This document shows, in pieces, positions 1-9,093 of a stretch of DNA of 64,000 nucleotides. Below the pieces are notes generated by a model, which worked only from the letters and a program-made list of their open reading frames with translations, had not been told where the DNA came from and made no database searches. The position numbers and the translations under genes were made by a program. Position 1 is the stretch's first letter. Each line of letters begins with the position of its first letter. Origin of the DNA: Crocinitomicaceae bacterium (GTDB taxonomy: Bacteria > Bacteroidota > Bacteroidia > Flavobacteriales_D > Crocinitomicaceae); NCBI GenBank assembly GCA_014762645.1, contig JABURP010000099.1, forward strand, positions 1 to 64,000. The letters run 5' to 3'.

Positions 1-55
1 AGAATTAGTTGAAGTAAAGGCAAAAGTTCAGGTCTTTAAAAAATAATAGTTGAAG

Positions 56-844
56 ATGAGTGAAATAAAGGTTCCAACAATGGCTGAAATGATGGCGTCA
101 GGAGAGAAACCGGATGTGCTTTTCTGGGTAGGATGTGCCGGTAGTTTTGATGACCGCGCTAAAAAAATTACCAAGGCTATTGTTAAAATCTTAAATAAGT
201 GTGACGTTAAGTTTGCTGTACTTGGTACCGAGGAATCATGTACGGGAGACCCTGCTAAGCGGGCTGGTAACGAATTTTTGTTCCAAATGCAAGCCATGAT
301 GAATATTCAGGTTCTGGATGGATATGAGGTAAAAAAGATTGTTACGGCATGTCCCCATTGCTTTAATACATTAAAGAACGAGTATCCTGAACTAGGAGGA
401 AACTACGAAGTTGTTCACCATACACAACTGATTCAGGAGTTGTTTAAGTCAGGAAAACTCACTGTAGAAGGCGGAGCATTTAAGGGAAAAAAAATAACAT
501 TTCACGATCCCTGTTACCTCGGGCGAGCAAATGACGTTTATGAAGCCCCACGTGAATTAATTTCAAAATTAGATGCAGAACTCGTTGAAATGAAGCGTTG
601 CAAAGCAAAAGGACTTTGTTGCGGAGCTGGTGGAGCGCAAATGTTTAAAGAAGCCGAACCCGGAACAAAAGAGGTAAATGTAGAGCGCACAGAAGAAGCT
701 TTAGAAAATAACCCGAATATAATCGCAACCGGTTGTCCTTTCTGCAATACAATGATGACAGATGGGGTTAAAAATTTCAATAAAGAAGACGATATAGAAG
801 TTTTAGATATTGCCGAGATGATTGCTTCGGCATCAGATTTGTAG
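56..844 (+). CDS. (Fe-S)-binding protein, HdrB/GlpC-type CCG domain family
   Basis: Two CCG-like motifs: HDPCYLGR...GLCCGAGGAQMF and ATGCPFCNTMM. The ORF track starts at 50; MSEIK at 56 is an equally plausible start. Confidence 0.85.
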   Translation: MSEIKVPTMAEMMASGEKPDVLFWVGCAGSFDDRAKKITKAIVKILNKCDVKFAVLGTEESCTGDPAKRAGNEFLFQMQAMMNIQVLDGYEVKKIVTACPHCFNTLKNEYPELGGNYEVVHHTQLIQELFKSGKLTVEGGAFKGKKITFHDPCYLGRANDVYEAPRELISKLDAELVEMKRCKAKGLCCGAGGAQMFKEAEPGTKEVNVERTEEALENNPNIIATGCPFCNTMMTDGVKNFNKEDDIEVLDIAEMIASASDL

Positions 845-900
845 GGGAGAGTTTATAACCTCGTTTACCTATAATGGTGAACCCCAAATTACGCGAAATG

Positions 901-1938
901 AAAAGACATTACTTTTTTTATTTGTTTTTTGTTTTACTTGGTGTTACAGCCTGTAAGCAAAAAGTATATCTCACTGTTTATGAACCTGCAGCTGTTTTTC
1001 TAGAAAAAGAATATGAAACCGTAGGTGTTATTAACCGAACCTATTCGTCTGGTGCAACAAAAGTGTTGGATGTGGTAGACAATGCATTGACACTTGAAGG
1101 AAATCTTGACCACAAAGGGTCAAAATCTGCTGTTACCGGACTCTACGATCAACTCACCGTGAATGAACGTTTTAAACGAGTGGTGATGTTAGATAGTATG
1201 ACAGTGAAAGATGGAGGAATTGATATATTCCCTGCTCAGTTGGAATGGGACGAGGTACAACGCATTTGTGATGAGAATCAGGTGCAGCTGTTGTTCGTGT
1301 TGGAAGTATTTGATACAGATACAAAGGTTGATGTGACACCTGGAACAACAACAAAAAACACACCGCTCGGCCAGGTGACAGTTCCGACAAGTGATGCTAC
1401 CATGACCACAAAAATTAAAACTGGATGGAGAATCTATGATCCAAAAAATAAATGGGTGAGAGATGAATTCTGGTTGCAGGACAGAATGGTTCAAAGAGGA
1501 AGAGGAACGGTACAAACTTTCGGAACGCTGGCTAAAAGAGGACAGGCAGTCACACAACTTTCTATGCAAATTGGCAGGTTTTACGCAGGTAGAGTGGAAA
1601 ATCAAGCATTTAGAGTCTGGAGAAATTATTTCAAATCAGGATCACGCAATCTTCGCACAGCAAAACGTATGTCTGAAGTTGGTGATTGGGATGGTGCTGC
1701 TCAACTTTGGGAAGAAGATACGAAAAGCCCGAAACGAAAAGTGGCCGGAAGAGCCTGTTATAATATGGCCATCTACGCAGAAATTAACGGTGACCTTTAC
1801 GGTGCACTTGAATGGGCACAAAAATCATACTCAAAATATGGAAATCGTGAAGCTAAGAATTACGCAAATATCTTGAGAAGACGTGTGCAGAGGTGGGAAG
1901 AGAATCAAAGGCGTAAAGAGGTGGATGACCAAAATTAG
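901..1938 (+). CDS. Lipoprotein with TPR-like C-terminus, DUF6340-like
   Basis: MKRHYFFYLFFVLLGVTAC lipobox; C-terminal alpha-helical repeat-like segment. The ORF starts at 874; 901 gives a cleaner signal peptide. Confidence 0.7.
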   Translation, partial: KRHYFFYLFFVLLGVTACKQKVYLTVYEPAAVFLEKEYETVGVINRTYSSGATKVLDVVDNALTLEGNLDHKGSKSAVTGLYDQLTVNERFKRVVMLDSMTVKDGGIDIFPAQLEWDEVQRICDENQVQLLFVLEVFDTDTKVDVTPGTTTKNTPLGQVTVPTSDATMTTKIKTGWRIYDPKNKWVRDEFWLQDRMVQRGRGTVQTFGTLAKRGQAVTQLSMQIGRFYAGRVENQAFRVWRNYFKSGSRNLRTAKRMSEVGDWDGAAQLWEEDTKSPKRKVAGRACYNMAIYAEINGDLYGALEWAQKSYSKYGNREAKNYANILRRRVQRWEENQRRKEVDDQN

Positions 1939-1951
1939 GTCCATATAAATC

Positions 1952-2905
1952 ATGAAACAATCCCTTAAGGACATTTTAGGTATTAAATATCCGGTAATAA
2001 TGGCACCAATGTTTTTGGTTACCAATGCCCGGATGATGATAGAAGCTTGTAACGCCGGAATTGCTGCTGCAGTTCCGGCGTTGAATTATCGTACAGATGA
2101 AGAATTTAGAGCTGCACTGGACGAAGTTCGTGAAAAGACGGAAGGTTCTGGATCAATTGGTGTCAACCTGATTGTCAATAAATCCAATCCAAAAATGCCG
2201 GGTCAACTCCAAACGTGTCTGGATAAAAAGATTGATTTCATTATTACTTCGTTAGGTAGCCCGGAATCAGTGATCAAGGCGTGTAAACCTCATGGAATAA
2301 AAGTGTTTTGTGATGTAACGGATTTGAAATACGCTAAGAAAGTGGAGTCATTGGGTGCGGATGCTTTAATTGCCGTAAATAGCCGGGCTGGAGGCCACGC
2401 CGGCAATATTCCACCGGAAGAACTTATTCCTCTATTAAATGAAAACTGTACGATTCCTGTGATTTCTGCTGGTGGAGTAGGTAATAAGGAGGATTTGGAT
2501 AGGATATTGGGACTTGGAGCGGCCGGAGTTTCCGTTGGAAGTATCTTTATAGCCTCTGAAGAATCCGGTGTCTCAGAAGATTACAAGAAAGCGTGTGTGG
2601 ATTACGGTAAGGACGATATCGTAATGAGCACTAAAATTTCTGGAACACCTTGTACTGTAATTAATACACCTTATGTTCAGAAAATAGGTACAAAGCAAAA
2701 TTGGTTCGAGAAATTACTATCAAAGAGTAAACGGTTAAAAAAATGGGTGAAAATGCTGACTTTTGCCAGAGGCATGAAAAAGCTGGAAAATGCTGCTTTT
2801 AGTGCTACCTACAAAACAGTTTGGTGTGCTGGTCCGACTATAGAGAATACCGATAAAATTAAGCCGGTCAAAGAAATTGTGAAAGATTTGGTCAGAGATG
2901 AGTAA
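1952..2905 (+). CDS. Nitronate monooxygenase / 2-nitropropane dioxygenase family flavoprotein
   Basis: PVIMAPMFLVTN start, SRAGGHAGN, PVISAGGVG and GAAGVSVGS TIM-barrel flavin-binding motifs. Confidence 0.85.
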   Translation: MKQSLKDILGIKYPVIMAPMFLVTNARMMIEACNAGIAAAVPALNYRTDEEFRAALDEVREKTEGSGSIGVNLIVNKSNPKMPGQLQTCLDKKIDFIITSLGSPESVIKACKPHGIKVFCDVTDLKYAKKVESLGADALIAVNSRAGGHAGNIPPEELIPLLNENCTIPVISAGGVGNKEDLDRILGLGAAGVSVGSIFIASEESGVSEDYKKACVDYGKDDIVMSTKISGTPCTVINTPYVQKIGTKQNWFEKLLSKSKRLKKWVKMLTFARGMKKLENAAFSATYKTVWCAGPTIENTDKIKPVKEIVKDLVRDE

Positions 2906-2928
2906 TATTACGTGATCAATTGCTTTGA

Positions 2929-3558
2929 TCAATTATCCCCCTTTTTTAAAATGCTAAATACAGCAACGGTAGACCCATTGGTCGTTTCATGCTCAATTAT
3001 TTCAAATCCTTGCTCAACAAACATTTCTTGAAGCGTGTTCGCACTGAACTTGTGTAGATAGGGTAGACCTGCAAGCTTTGTAAATCCTTTTAGGAGGCCC
3101 GTCCAAATACGATTGGTAGTCGCTAAACATGGACTTTCTGTAATCAGTAATCCACCTGGTTTAAGAATATCATTTATCGCGTTCAGAGTTTGTGTAGGAT
3201 GCTCAACTAAATGCAATACATAGAATGCCAATACCACGTCATATTTCCTTTCCAGAAGCTTATTCTCAACAAGATTGTCATGGAAGTAGGATACATTTTC
3301 TATACAAGAGGTATTCGCCTTTTGCTTTGCGATTTCAATCATTTTAGAAGAAATATCGAGCCCATCAACGTGTTGAACATCTTGCGCTAATTCACGAGAT
3401 AAACTTCCTGTCGCGCATCCAAAATCTAAAACAATAGCGGTGGGTTTTAGGTGATTTCTAATCTTTTCGTACTTCTCTTTCCTTATCGCACTGTTAGGAT
3501 TATCTCTTTTATCAAAGTCCTTCGCTCTTTTATTCCAAAACCTTTCTGATCGATCCAT
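2929..3558 (-). CDS. Class I SAM-dependent methyltransferase
   Basis: VLDFGCATGSLSRELA motif I, DVVLAFYVLHLVEHP, LKPGGLLITESP. Confidence 0.85.
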   Translation of the reverse strand: MDRSERFWNKRAKDFDKRDNPNSAIRKEKYEKIRNHLKPTAIVLDFGCATGSLSRELAQDVQHVDGLDISSKMIEIAKQKANTSCIENVSYFHDNLVENKLLERKYDVVLAFYVLHLVEHPTQTLNAINDILKPGGLLITESPCLATTNRIWTGLLKGFTKLAGLPYLHKFSANTLQEMFVEQGFEIIEHETTNGSTVAVFSILKKGDN

Positions 3559-3559
3559 T

Positions 3560-3778
3560 TTAATCTTTTAAAACTTCACACGCAATACCAGCAGCATTAA
3601 CCAATTCAATGATCTCTGTTTCTGAAACGTCTAAATTCGTTTCTATGCGTAGAACTTTATCCACATCCTCCGTGTCTACTGACCAATTGATTATTTCAGG
3701 GTGTTCAGCTAACAATGGCGATAAGTATTCCACCATTCTTTGATTTAGAATATTTGTTTTAAAGACAAGTACATTCAT
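3560..3778 (-). CDS. Small HMA-like fold hypothetical protein
   Basis: 72 aa, beta-alpha-beta pattern resembling HMA domains but lacking CxxC; adjacent to the methyltransferase gene. Confidence 0.5.
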   Translation of the reverse strand: MNVLVFKTNILNQRMVEYLSPLLAEHPEIINWSVDTEDVDKVLRIETNLDVSETEIIELVNAAGIACEVLKD

Positions 3779-3797
3779 AATGCGTGTTCTTAAGGGA

Positions 3798-4061
3798 TTA
3801 TTTTTTCTTTCGTTTTTTAACTTTTTCTAATTGAGGATCACTGGTTGAGTCATAAGTAAAAACTTCGTCGAGCGTAGTACCAAATACATGTGAAATTCGA
3901 AAGGCTAATTCAAGAGTGGGGAAGTATTTCCCTTTCTCTATAGCAACAATGGTTTGTCTGGTAACACCACATTTGTCTGCCAGCTCTTGCTGGGTCATTT
4001 CGTCATTAAAAAAACGCAGCTTTCGAATGTTGTTTTGAATGTGTTCTTTTTTCTTAGCCAT
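3798..4061 (-). CDS. XRE-family transcriptional regulator
   Basis: MTQQELADKCGVTRQTIVAIEKGKYFPTLELAFRISHVFGTTLDEVF. Start placed at MAKKKEH, downstream of the ORF-track start. Confidence 0.85.
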   Translation of the reverse strand: MAKKKEHIQNNIRKLRFFNDEMTQQELADKCGVTRQTIVAIEKGKYFPTLELAFRISHVFGTTLDEVFTYDSTSDPQLEKVKKRKKK

Positions 4062-4062
4062 C

Positions 4063-4509
4063 TTAAATTCCTTTTCTATAGAAGTAAAATTTCCAAAGTT
4101 CACTGGTGATTTCAGAAATTAATCCGCTACCAGCCATGCATGCAAACAAGGTCCAAAGTGGATAATCAAGGGCGATAAAAGCAAAGCCTGCAATAAAGCC
4201 GAAGTAGAAAATGAAATTACCGTTCCTTTCAGCTTTCAATTGTATTAACTTATCAAATTCATCTTCAAAACCCGGGTCATCCTCATCTGTAACGGCCTTG
4301 TTGATCATTAAAAAGACAATGTATATGATCACTTTTGCCACAATAATTATCGGAATATAGGACAGGATGATAAATGCCCAGAATTTAATGTCATTTACTT
4401 CTGCCAGGTTCTCTTCACCGTTCAAACCGAAAACATAGTAGCAGTAACTACCAAAGATTAGTAAGCTTCCAAAGATATTGACGAGTACTTTCTTTTCTTG
4501 TATTGACAT
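4063..4509 (-). CDS. Integral membrane protein paired with XRE regulator
   Basis: Multiple hydrophobic segments; immediately upstream of the XRE gene. Start placed at MSIQEKK. Confidence 0.6.
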   Translation of the reverse strand: MSIQEKKVLVNIFGSLLIFGSYCYYVFGLNGEENLAEVNDIKFWAFIILSYIPIIIVAKVIIYIVFLMINKAVTDEDDPGFEDEFDKLIQLKAERNGNFIFYFGFIAGFAFIALDYPLWTLFACMAGSGLISEITSELWKFYFYRKGI

Positions 4510-4571
4510 AATCTTATTGTTATATATTTTATACAATTAGTAAATTAATTATGACACAAAGATAAAAATAA

Positions 4572-4599
4572 TATACATAATGTAAAAAATAGTATACAT
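4572..4599. promoter_or_regulatory. Candidate operator: two TATACAT direct repeats 21 bp apart
   Basis: TATACAT at 4572-4578 and 4593-4599, in the AT-rich upstream region of the membrane protein/XRE pair. Confidence 0.35.
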
Positions 4600-4735
4600 T
4601 TATTTTTTTATACCACTGAGAAGTGTGTTCGTTTCTTACGACTATATGAGGATTTGGGGCAGATGATAAAATTAGATGGCAAGTAAACTCGCAAATAAAA
4701 TTTCAGTGAAACATCAATTTATGCTTAGTACCTGA

Positions 4736-5464
4736 TTAAAAAATATGAGTGAAGTAGGGTACTTCTACGAATTCAGCAAAGTTGGCCATGAAATTCCAAC
4801 AGATATGAAATAATATAGGATAGATCACCCGCGAATATTTAATGTACAACCATCCCGCCATTAATCCACCCAAAAAAGTAATGACCAATACGCTCAAGTT
4901 GATAACGTTAGGATTGTACCAGTTGAAGTGGAGCGCCGCAAAGAGCAATGAAGAGATCAATATCGCCCAAACAGGTCGATATTTATGAAGTAATCCTCGT
5001 AACAGAAAACCTCTAAAAAAAAGCTCTTCTGTTATCGGACCAATTAAGATGGCAGCGAGTAAAGAGGGAATGCGCCAAAAATGAAATATTTCTGTTCCAT
5101 AACTAGGACCGTCATAGGCAGGGTAACCCGGTATGAGCGAGAATGCCTCTTTGATCAGAGGTTGAGAAAACACGATACATACCCCCAGAAGTAGGGCAAA
5201 AGCCACACCTGGAATTAGGATGTTTTTAAATTCATCTTTGAGTTGAACTTCTGAAAAGATGTACTTTCTAAGTAGAAAAAAGACCAACAGGAGAAAGATA
5301 AACTTGTAGAGGAAGGTGAGGCTGTGAATGGTCAGAAAGACCATATCCAATCCACCTGAAATTGGCACGTAAATAGACAAGAGTACTGTAAAGCCTAATA
5401 GCTCCAGAACCACCAGGTAAATTACTGTTGCCAGTAAGGCTTTCCATACATTCAGATTGGTCAT
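4736..5464 (-). CDS. CPBP family intramembrane metalloprotease
   Basis: EELFFRGFLLRG, ALHFNWYN and HICWNFMAN motifs in a multi-TM protein. Confidence 0.9.
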   Translation of the reverse strand: MTNLNVWKALLATVIYLVVLELLGFTVLLSIYVPISGGLDMVFLTIHSLTFLYKFIFLLLVFFLLRKYIFSEVQLKDEFKNILIPGVAFALLLGVCIVFSQPLIKEAFSLIPGYPAYDGPSYGTEIFHFWRIPSLLAAILIGPITEELFFRGFLLRGLLHKYRPVWAILISSLLFAALHFNWYNPNVINLSVLVITFLGGLMAGWLYIKYSRVIYPILFHICWNFMANFAEFVEVPYFTHIF

Positions 5465-5609
5465 TGTTCTGTGCGTGATGTGCTGTAAATCTAGTAATTA
5501 TTGTGTTGGAACACATGAATTTTATATTAAAAGAGCGTGGTATGTCTAAAGGTGTCCTTTGTTACTTAGGATACTTCAGAATGATGTGTAAATCGTATCT
5601 TTGTTTGCT

Positions 5610-6161
5610 ATGAAACCTATGCTCAACATAATTGGTGTATTGCTCTTATTTACTGCTTGCAATAAGGGAAAAAACAATCCAGAGTCGTGTAATGGAGAAA
5701 GTACCCGTCGCGATATTAAACTGGTAATTGATGATGCAGCTATGGAGGTGGATACCATTCCTATAGTCACAACAGTGGATTCTATCGGGTCTATTGAATT
5801 GCCCGAAGCGGATAAAAACACGGAAAGGCTGGAAATTGAAAAGAGAACTTTCACAGTAACAGGGTTGGTTCACAAAGTTTCCAAACACCGGGACGGTGAT
5901 TACAAGATTAAGTTTATCAGCGACAACGAAAAATACCTGAATTGCGAAGCGCCAAATACAGGATGTGCTTATGCAGACTCATCAAGGTTTTATGAGCAAT
6001 TTAAAGCTGTGCGAGCCTTTATAGAGCAATATGAGGATGAGCTGGAAGGAGAAACATTGACCATTACCGGAGTGGCGTTTATCGATATCGATCACAAGTA
6101 TCCACGAAATGCTGCTGAAAACGAAATTGAATTGCACCCCATACTAAACATCTCCTTCTAA
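5610..6161 (+). CDS. Hypothetical lipoprotein
   Basis: MKPMLNIIGVLLLFTACNKG lipobox. Confidence 0.6.
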   Translation: MKPMLNIIGVLLLFTACNKGKNNPESCNGESTRRDIKLVIDDAAMEVDTIPIVTTVDSIGSIELPEADKNTERLEIEKRTFTVTGLVHKVSKHRDGDYKIKFISDNEKYLNCEAPNTGCAYADSSRFYEQFKAVRAFIEQYEDELEGETLTITGVAFIDIDHKYPRNAAENEIELHPILNISF

Positions 6162-6204
6162 ACCCTTGTCAACTAAGGGATTTTAAAAATTATTTTAACA
6201 TTCC

Positions 6205-6237
6205 TTTGGAATTTAAATTTAATTCACATTACCTTTG
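6205..6237 (+). promoter_or_regulatory. Bacteroidota-type promoter (-33 TTTG, -7 TACCTTTG)
   Basis: TTTG at 6205-6208 and TACCTTTG at 6230-6237, 21-nt spacer, just upstream of the SAM riboswitch. Confidence 0.6.
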
Positions 6238-6271
6238 TGGCGTCGATTACACAGTTCTTGTGACTTGTAAT

Positions 6272-6388
6272 TGATTTATAAAGAAGAGGCGAGAGATCAG
6301 GCTCAATGACCCTCTGGCAACCGCTCGGTTAAACAGCTGAGAAACGGTGCCAAATCCTGCCCCCGGTGTTCGGGGGAAAGATAAATGA
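6272..6388 (+). ncRNA. SAM-I (S-box) riboswitch
   Basis: P1 TGATTTAT/ATAAATGA region; P2 AGAGG...CCTCT; GGCAACC; GGTGCCAAATCCTGC; P4 CCCCCG-gtgtt-CGGGGG; GAAAGATAA. Lies directly upstream of metX. Confidence 0.88.
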
Positions 6389-6395
6389 TTACAAG

Positions 6396-7427
6396 ATGGC
6401 AACTTACAATTATTTTATACATCCTCATGGATTGGCACTAGAGTCAGGTGAAAAACTTGATGAACTTCGTATTGCGTATACTATTTTCGGGAATCCTCAA
6501 GCCAGGAAGACGGTATGGGTTTGTCATGCATTGTCTGGCAATTCATTGGTTGCTGAGTGGTGGAGTGGACTTTTTGGTGAAAATAGGTTCTTCAATTTTT
6601 CAGAATATCGCATAGTTTGTGCTAACGTCATTGGTTCATGTTATGGTTCCACTGGTCCCGAAGATCTGGCTGATAATGAAGGTTTTCCGCTAATTACAAT
6701 AAAGGATATAGTGAAGGCGCATATACTGCTCCGCCGGTATCTGAAAATTGAAGAGATTGATATTCTTATTGGCGCATCACTTGGGGGTCAACAAGCTGTT
6801 GAATGGGCCATTGAGGAGTCTGACAGAATAAAAGAGCTGATACTTATAGCGACAAATGCAGATCACTCGCCATGGGGAAAAGCTGCAAATGAAGCTCAAC
6901 GCCTGGCCCTGTTGGCAGATTCATCCTTCGGTAAGAAAGGCGGTGGTAAAGAAGGTTTAAAAGCCGCACGAGCAATAGCCATGCTTTCTTATCGCTCGTA
7001 TGATGATTTCACGATTAAACAATCAGAAACAGTAGCTAAACCGGACGATTATAGAGCATGTTCATACGTCCGATATCAGGGAGAAAAGTTCATTGATCGC
7101 TTTTCTGCCCGGTCATACTATACGCTAACCAAAGCCATGGATTCACATAACGTGGGAAGAGGAAGAGATACTATTAAATCTGCCCTACAGAGCATAAAAG
7201 CGCGAACATTGGTTGTGGGTGTTGATTCGGACACTTTATTCCCCTTGTGCGAACAAGAATTTCTCGCAGACTACATTCCAAATGCCGAGTTGGGAGTGAT
7301 CCATTCAAAACATGGCCATGACGCCTTTTTGATAGAATATGAACAACTCCAAAAATTGCTGGATGAGTTCATTTATAATGATTTTAAAGGGTTTAAGCCC
7401 ACCATATTTAAAACGCTAACACAATAA
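6396..7427 (+). CDS. metX: Homoserine O-acetyltransferase family alpha/beta hydrolase
   Basis: GASLGGQQAVEWA nucleophile elbow, HGHDAFLIE catalytic His region; follows a SAM riboswitch and precedes hom. ORF track start (6366) lies inside the riboswitch. Confidence 0.85.
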   Translation: MATYNYFIHPHGLALESGEKLDELRIAYTIFGNPQARKTVWVCHALSGNSLVAEWWSGLFGENRFFNFSEYRIVCANVIGSCYGSTGPEDLADNEGFPLITIKDIVKAHILLRRYLKIEEIDILIGASLGGQQAVEWAIEESDRIKELILIATNADHSPWGKAANEAQRLALLADSSFGKKGGGKEGLKAARAIAMLSYRSYDDFTIKQSETVAKPDDYRACSYVRYQGEKFIDRFSARSYYTLTKAMDSHNVGRGRDTIKSALQSIKARTLVVGVDSDTLFPLCEQEFLADYIPNAELGVIHSKHGHDAFLIEYEQLQKLLDEFIYNDFKGFKPTIFKTLTQ

Positions 7428-7430
7428 AAA

Positions 7431-8663
7431 ATGAGAAATAAACTGAAAATTGGACTATTTGGTTTCGGATGCGTGGGCTCCGGATTGTATGAAGTATTAA
7501 ATCAAAGCGGATTGTTTAACGCACATATTGAAAAGATCGTGGTAAAAGACCCTGCTAAGGATAGATCCCTACCGAAAAATCAGTTTTACTATGACCCGGA
7601 TGTCATTTTGGAAGATCTAGAGATTAATGTCGTTGTGGAGCTGATTGATGATGCTGAGGCGGCGTATGAGATTGTTACCAAAGCCTTTAAAAAGGGAAAA
7701 CATGTGGTTAGCGCCAATAAGAAACTTATCGCTGAGCATTTAATCGAATTACTCACCCTGAAAGATGAGTACGGAGTTTCCTTCCTTTATGAAGCATCAT
7801 CATGCGCCAGCATTCCCGTTATTCGAAATCTTGAGGAATATTACAACAATGACAGTCTTACAGGGATTGAAGGAATATGTAACGGCACAACCAATTACAT
7901 CCTAACCCGGTTGAACAATGAGTTACGATCTTTTGAGGAAATTTTGAAAGATGCACAGGATGTTGGGTTTGCGGAAACGGACCCCACATTGGATATCGAC
8001 GGTTTTGACAGTAAATTCAAGCTTCAGATTCTCATTTTACATACTTTTGGATTAATCACCACACCTCAGGAGGTCTTGAATATTGGTATCCGACACATTA
8101 AGGAAAAAGATATTTTGTTTGCCAAGGAAAAAGGATACCGTATTCGTCTGGTGTCTTTTGCAAGAAGGATAGAGGAGAAGATCGTGGCTTATGTTGCTCC
8201 GCAGTTTGTGAGAGATAGTTCATTTGCTTATGACATCAATTTTGAATTCAACGGTGTGTCCATTGAGGCGTTATTTTCAGATAAGCAGGTGTTTATTGGG
8301 AAAGGAGCCGGTAGTTTTCCGACTGCATCTGCAGTATTGTCGGATATTTCGGCTTTACAGTTTGACTATAAATATGAATACAAAAAGTTGGATGAATGCA
8401 AAGCTACTCTTGCAAATGAAGCATTTTTACGGGCTTTTGTGTCTTCCTCTGATCCTGAATCATTGAAGCAAATTGAGTTTCTAGAAGTGGATGAAGAGTT
8501 TGTCTCACAGGATTATGCGTACAAGGTGGGTACGATTTCTTTATCACAAATCAATCACGATCTGTACAGGACACACCCCGAGTTATTTATATCTTTCTTT
8601 GCGGACAGTGAAATATGCCTTCACGATCCAACTAAAGAAAATAAAAAAGCAGTAAACGTATGA
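7431..8663 (+). CDS. hom: Homoserine dehydrogenase
   Basis: GLFGFGCVGSGLYEVL Rossmann motif, VVSANKKLIAEH, GICNGTTNYILTRL, DPTLDIDGFDSKFKLQIL. Confidence 0.9.
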   Translation: MRNKLKIGLFGFGCVGSGLYEVLNQSGLFNAHIEKIVVKDPAKDRSLPKNQFYYDPDVILEDLEINVVVELIDDAEAAYEIVTKAFKKGKHVVSANKKLIAEHLIELLTLKDEYGVSFLYEASSCASIPVIRNLEEYYNNDSLTGIEGICNGTTNYILTRLNNELRSFEEILKDAQDVGFAETDPTLDIDGFDSKFKLQILILHTFGLITTPQEVLNIGIRHIKEKDILFAKEKGYRIRLVSFARRIEEKIVAYVAPQFVRDSSFAYDINFEFNGVSIEALFSDKQVFIGKGAGSFPTASAVLSDISALQFDYKYEYKKLDECKATLANEAFLRAFVSSSDPESLKQIEFLEVDEEFVSQDYAYKVGTISLSQINHDLYRTHPELFISFFADSEICLHDPTKENKKAVNV

Positions 8664-9073
8664 AATTGACGCTAAAGCGAATTGGGGAGCCTTTCCATTT
8701 ACAAGGAGAAAATGACACCGGACAGACGATTGAGTTTGATGGCAGTGAGGATATTGGAGGTACCGGTAAGGCTATTCGACCCATGCAAGGTGTAGCAAGT
8801 TCCCTGGCAGCTTGTTCATCAATTGATGTCTTGCTTATTCTGAAAAAGCAAAAAATAGAATTGGAAGATTATCAGGTGAATATTTCTGCTGAACGTCGGG
8901 AAGAACATCCACAGGTTTTTACATCCATTCACATGGAATTTGAATTTAAAGGGAAGGCCCCAAGAGAAAAGCTTGAACGTGCGGTTAAACTCAGTGTAGA
9001 AAAGTATTGCTCTGTGGCAAGAATGTTAGATCACAGTGTTAAAATAACTTCAAGCATTAAAGTAAATGAGTGA
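8660..9073 (+). CDS. OsmC family protein
   Basis: MQGVASSLAACSSIDVLLILKKQK and KYCSVARML: the two OsmC cysteine regions. Confidence 0.85.
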   Translation: MKLTLKRIGEPFHLQGENDTGQTIEFDGSEDIGGTGKAIRPMQGVASSLAACSSIDVLLILKKQKIELEDYQVNISAERREEHPQVFTSIHMEFEFKGKAPREKLERAVKLSVEKYCSVARMLDHSVKITSSIKVNE

Positions 9074-9093
9074 CCCTATACATTTGTATATCA

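Noticed and set aside
1189-1605. 138-aa antisense ORF (and other antisense ORFs such as 538-780, 36013-36255, 58249-58704)
   Set aside because: Lie inside well-supported genes on the opposite strand and show no recognisable domains.
6366-6395. Upstream start of metX (MFGGKINDYK)
   Set aside because: Lies within the SAM riboswitch P4/P1 region; M at 6396 begins the conserved protein.
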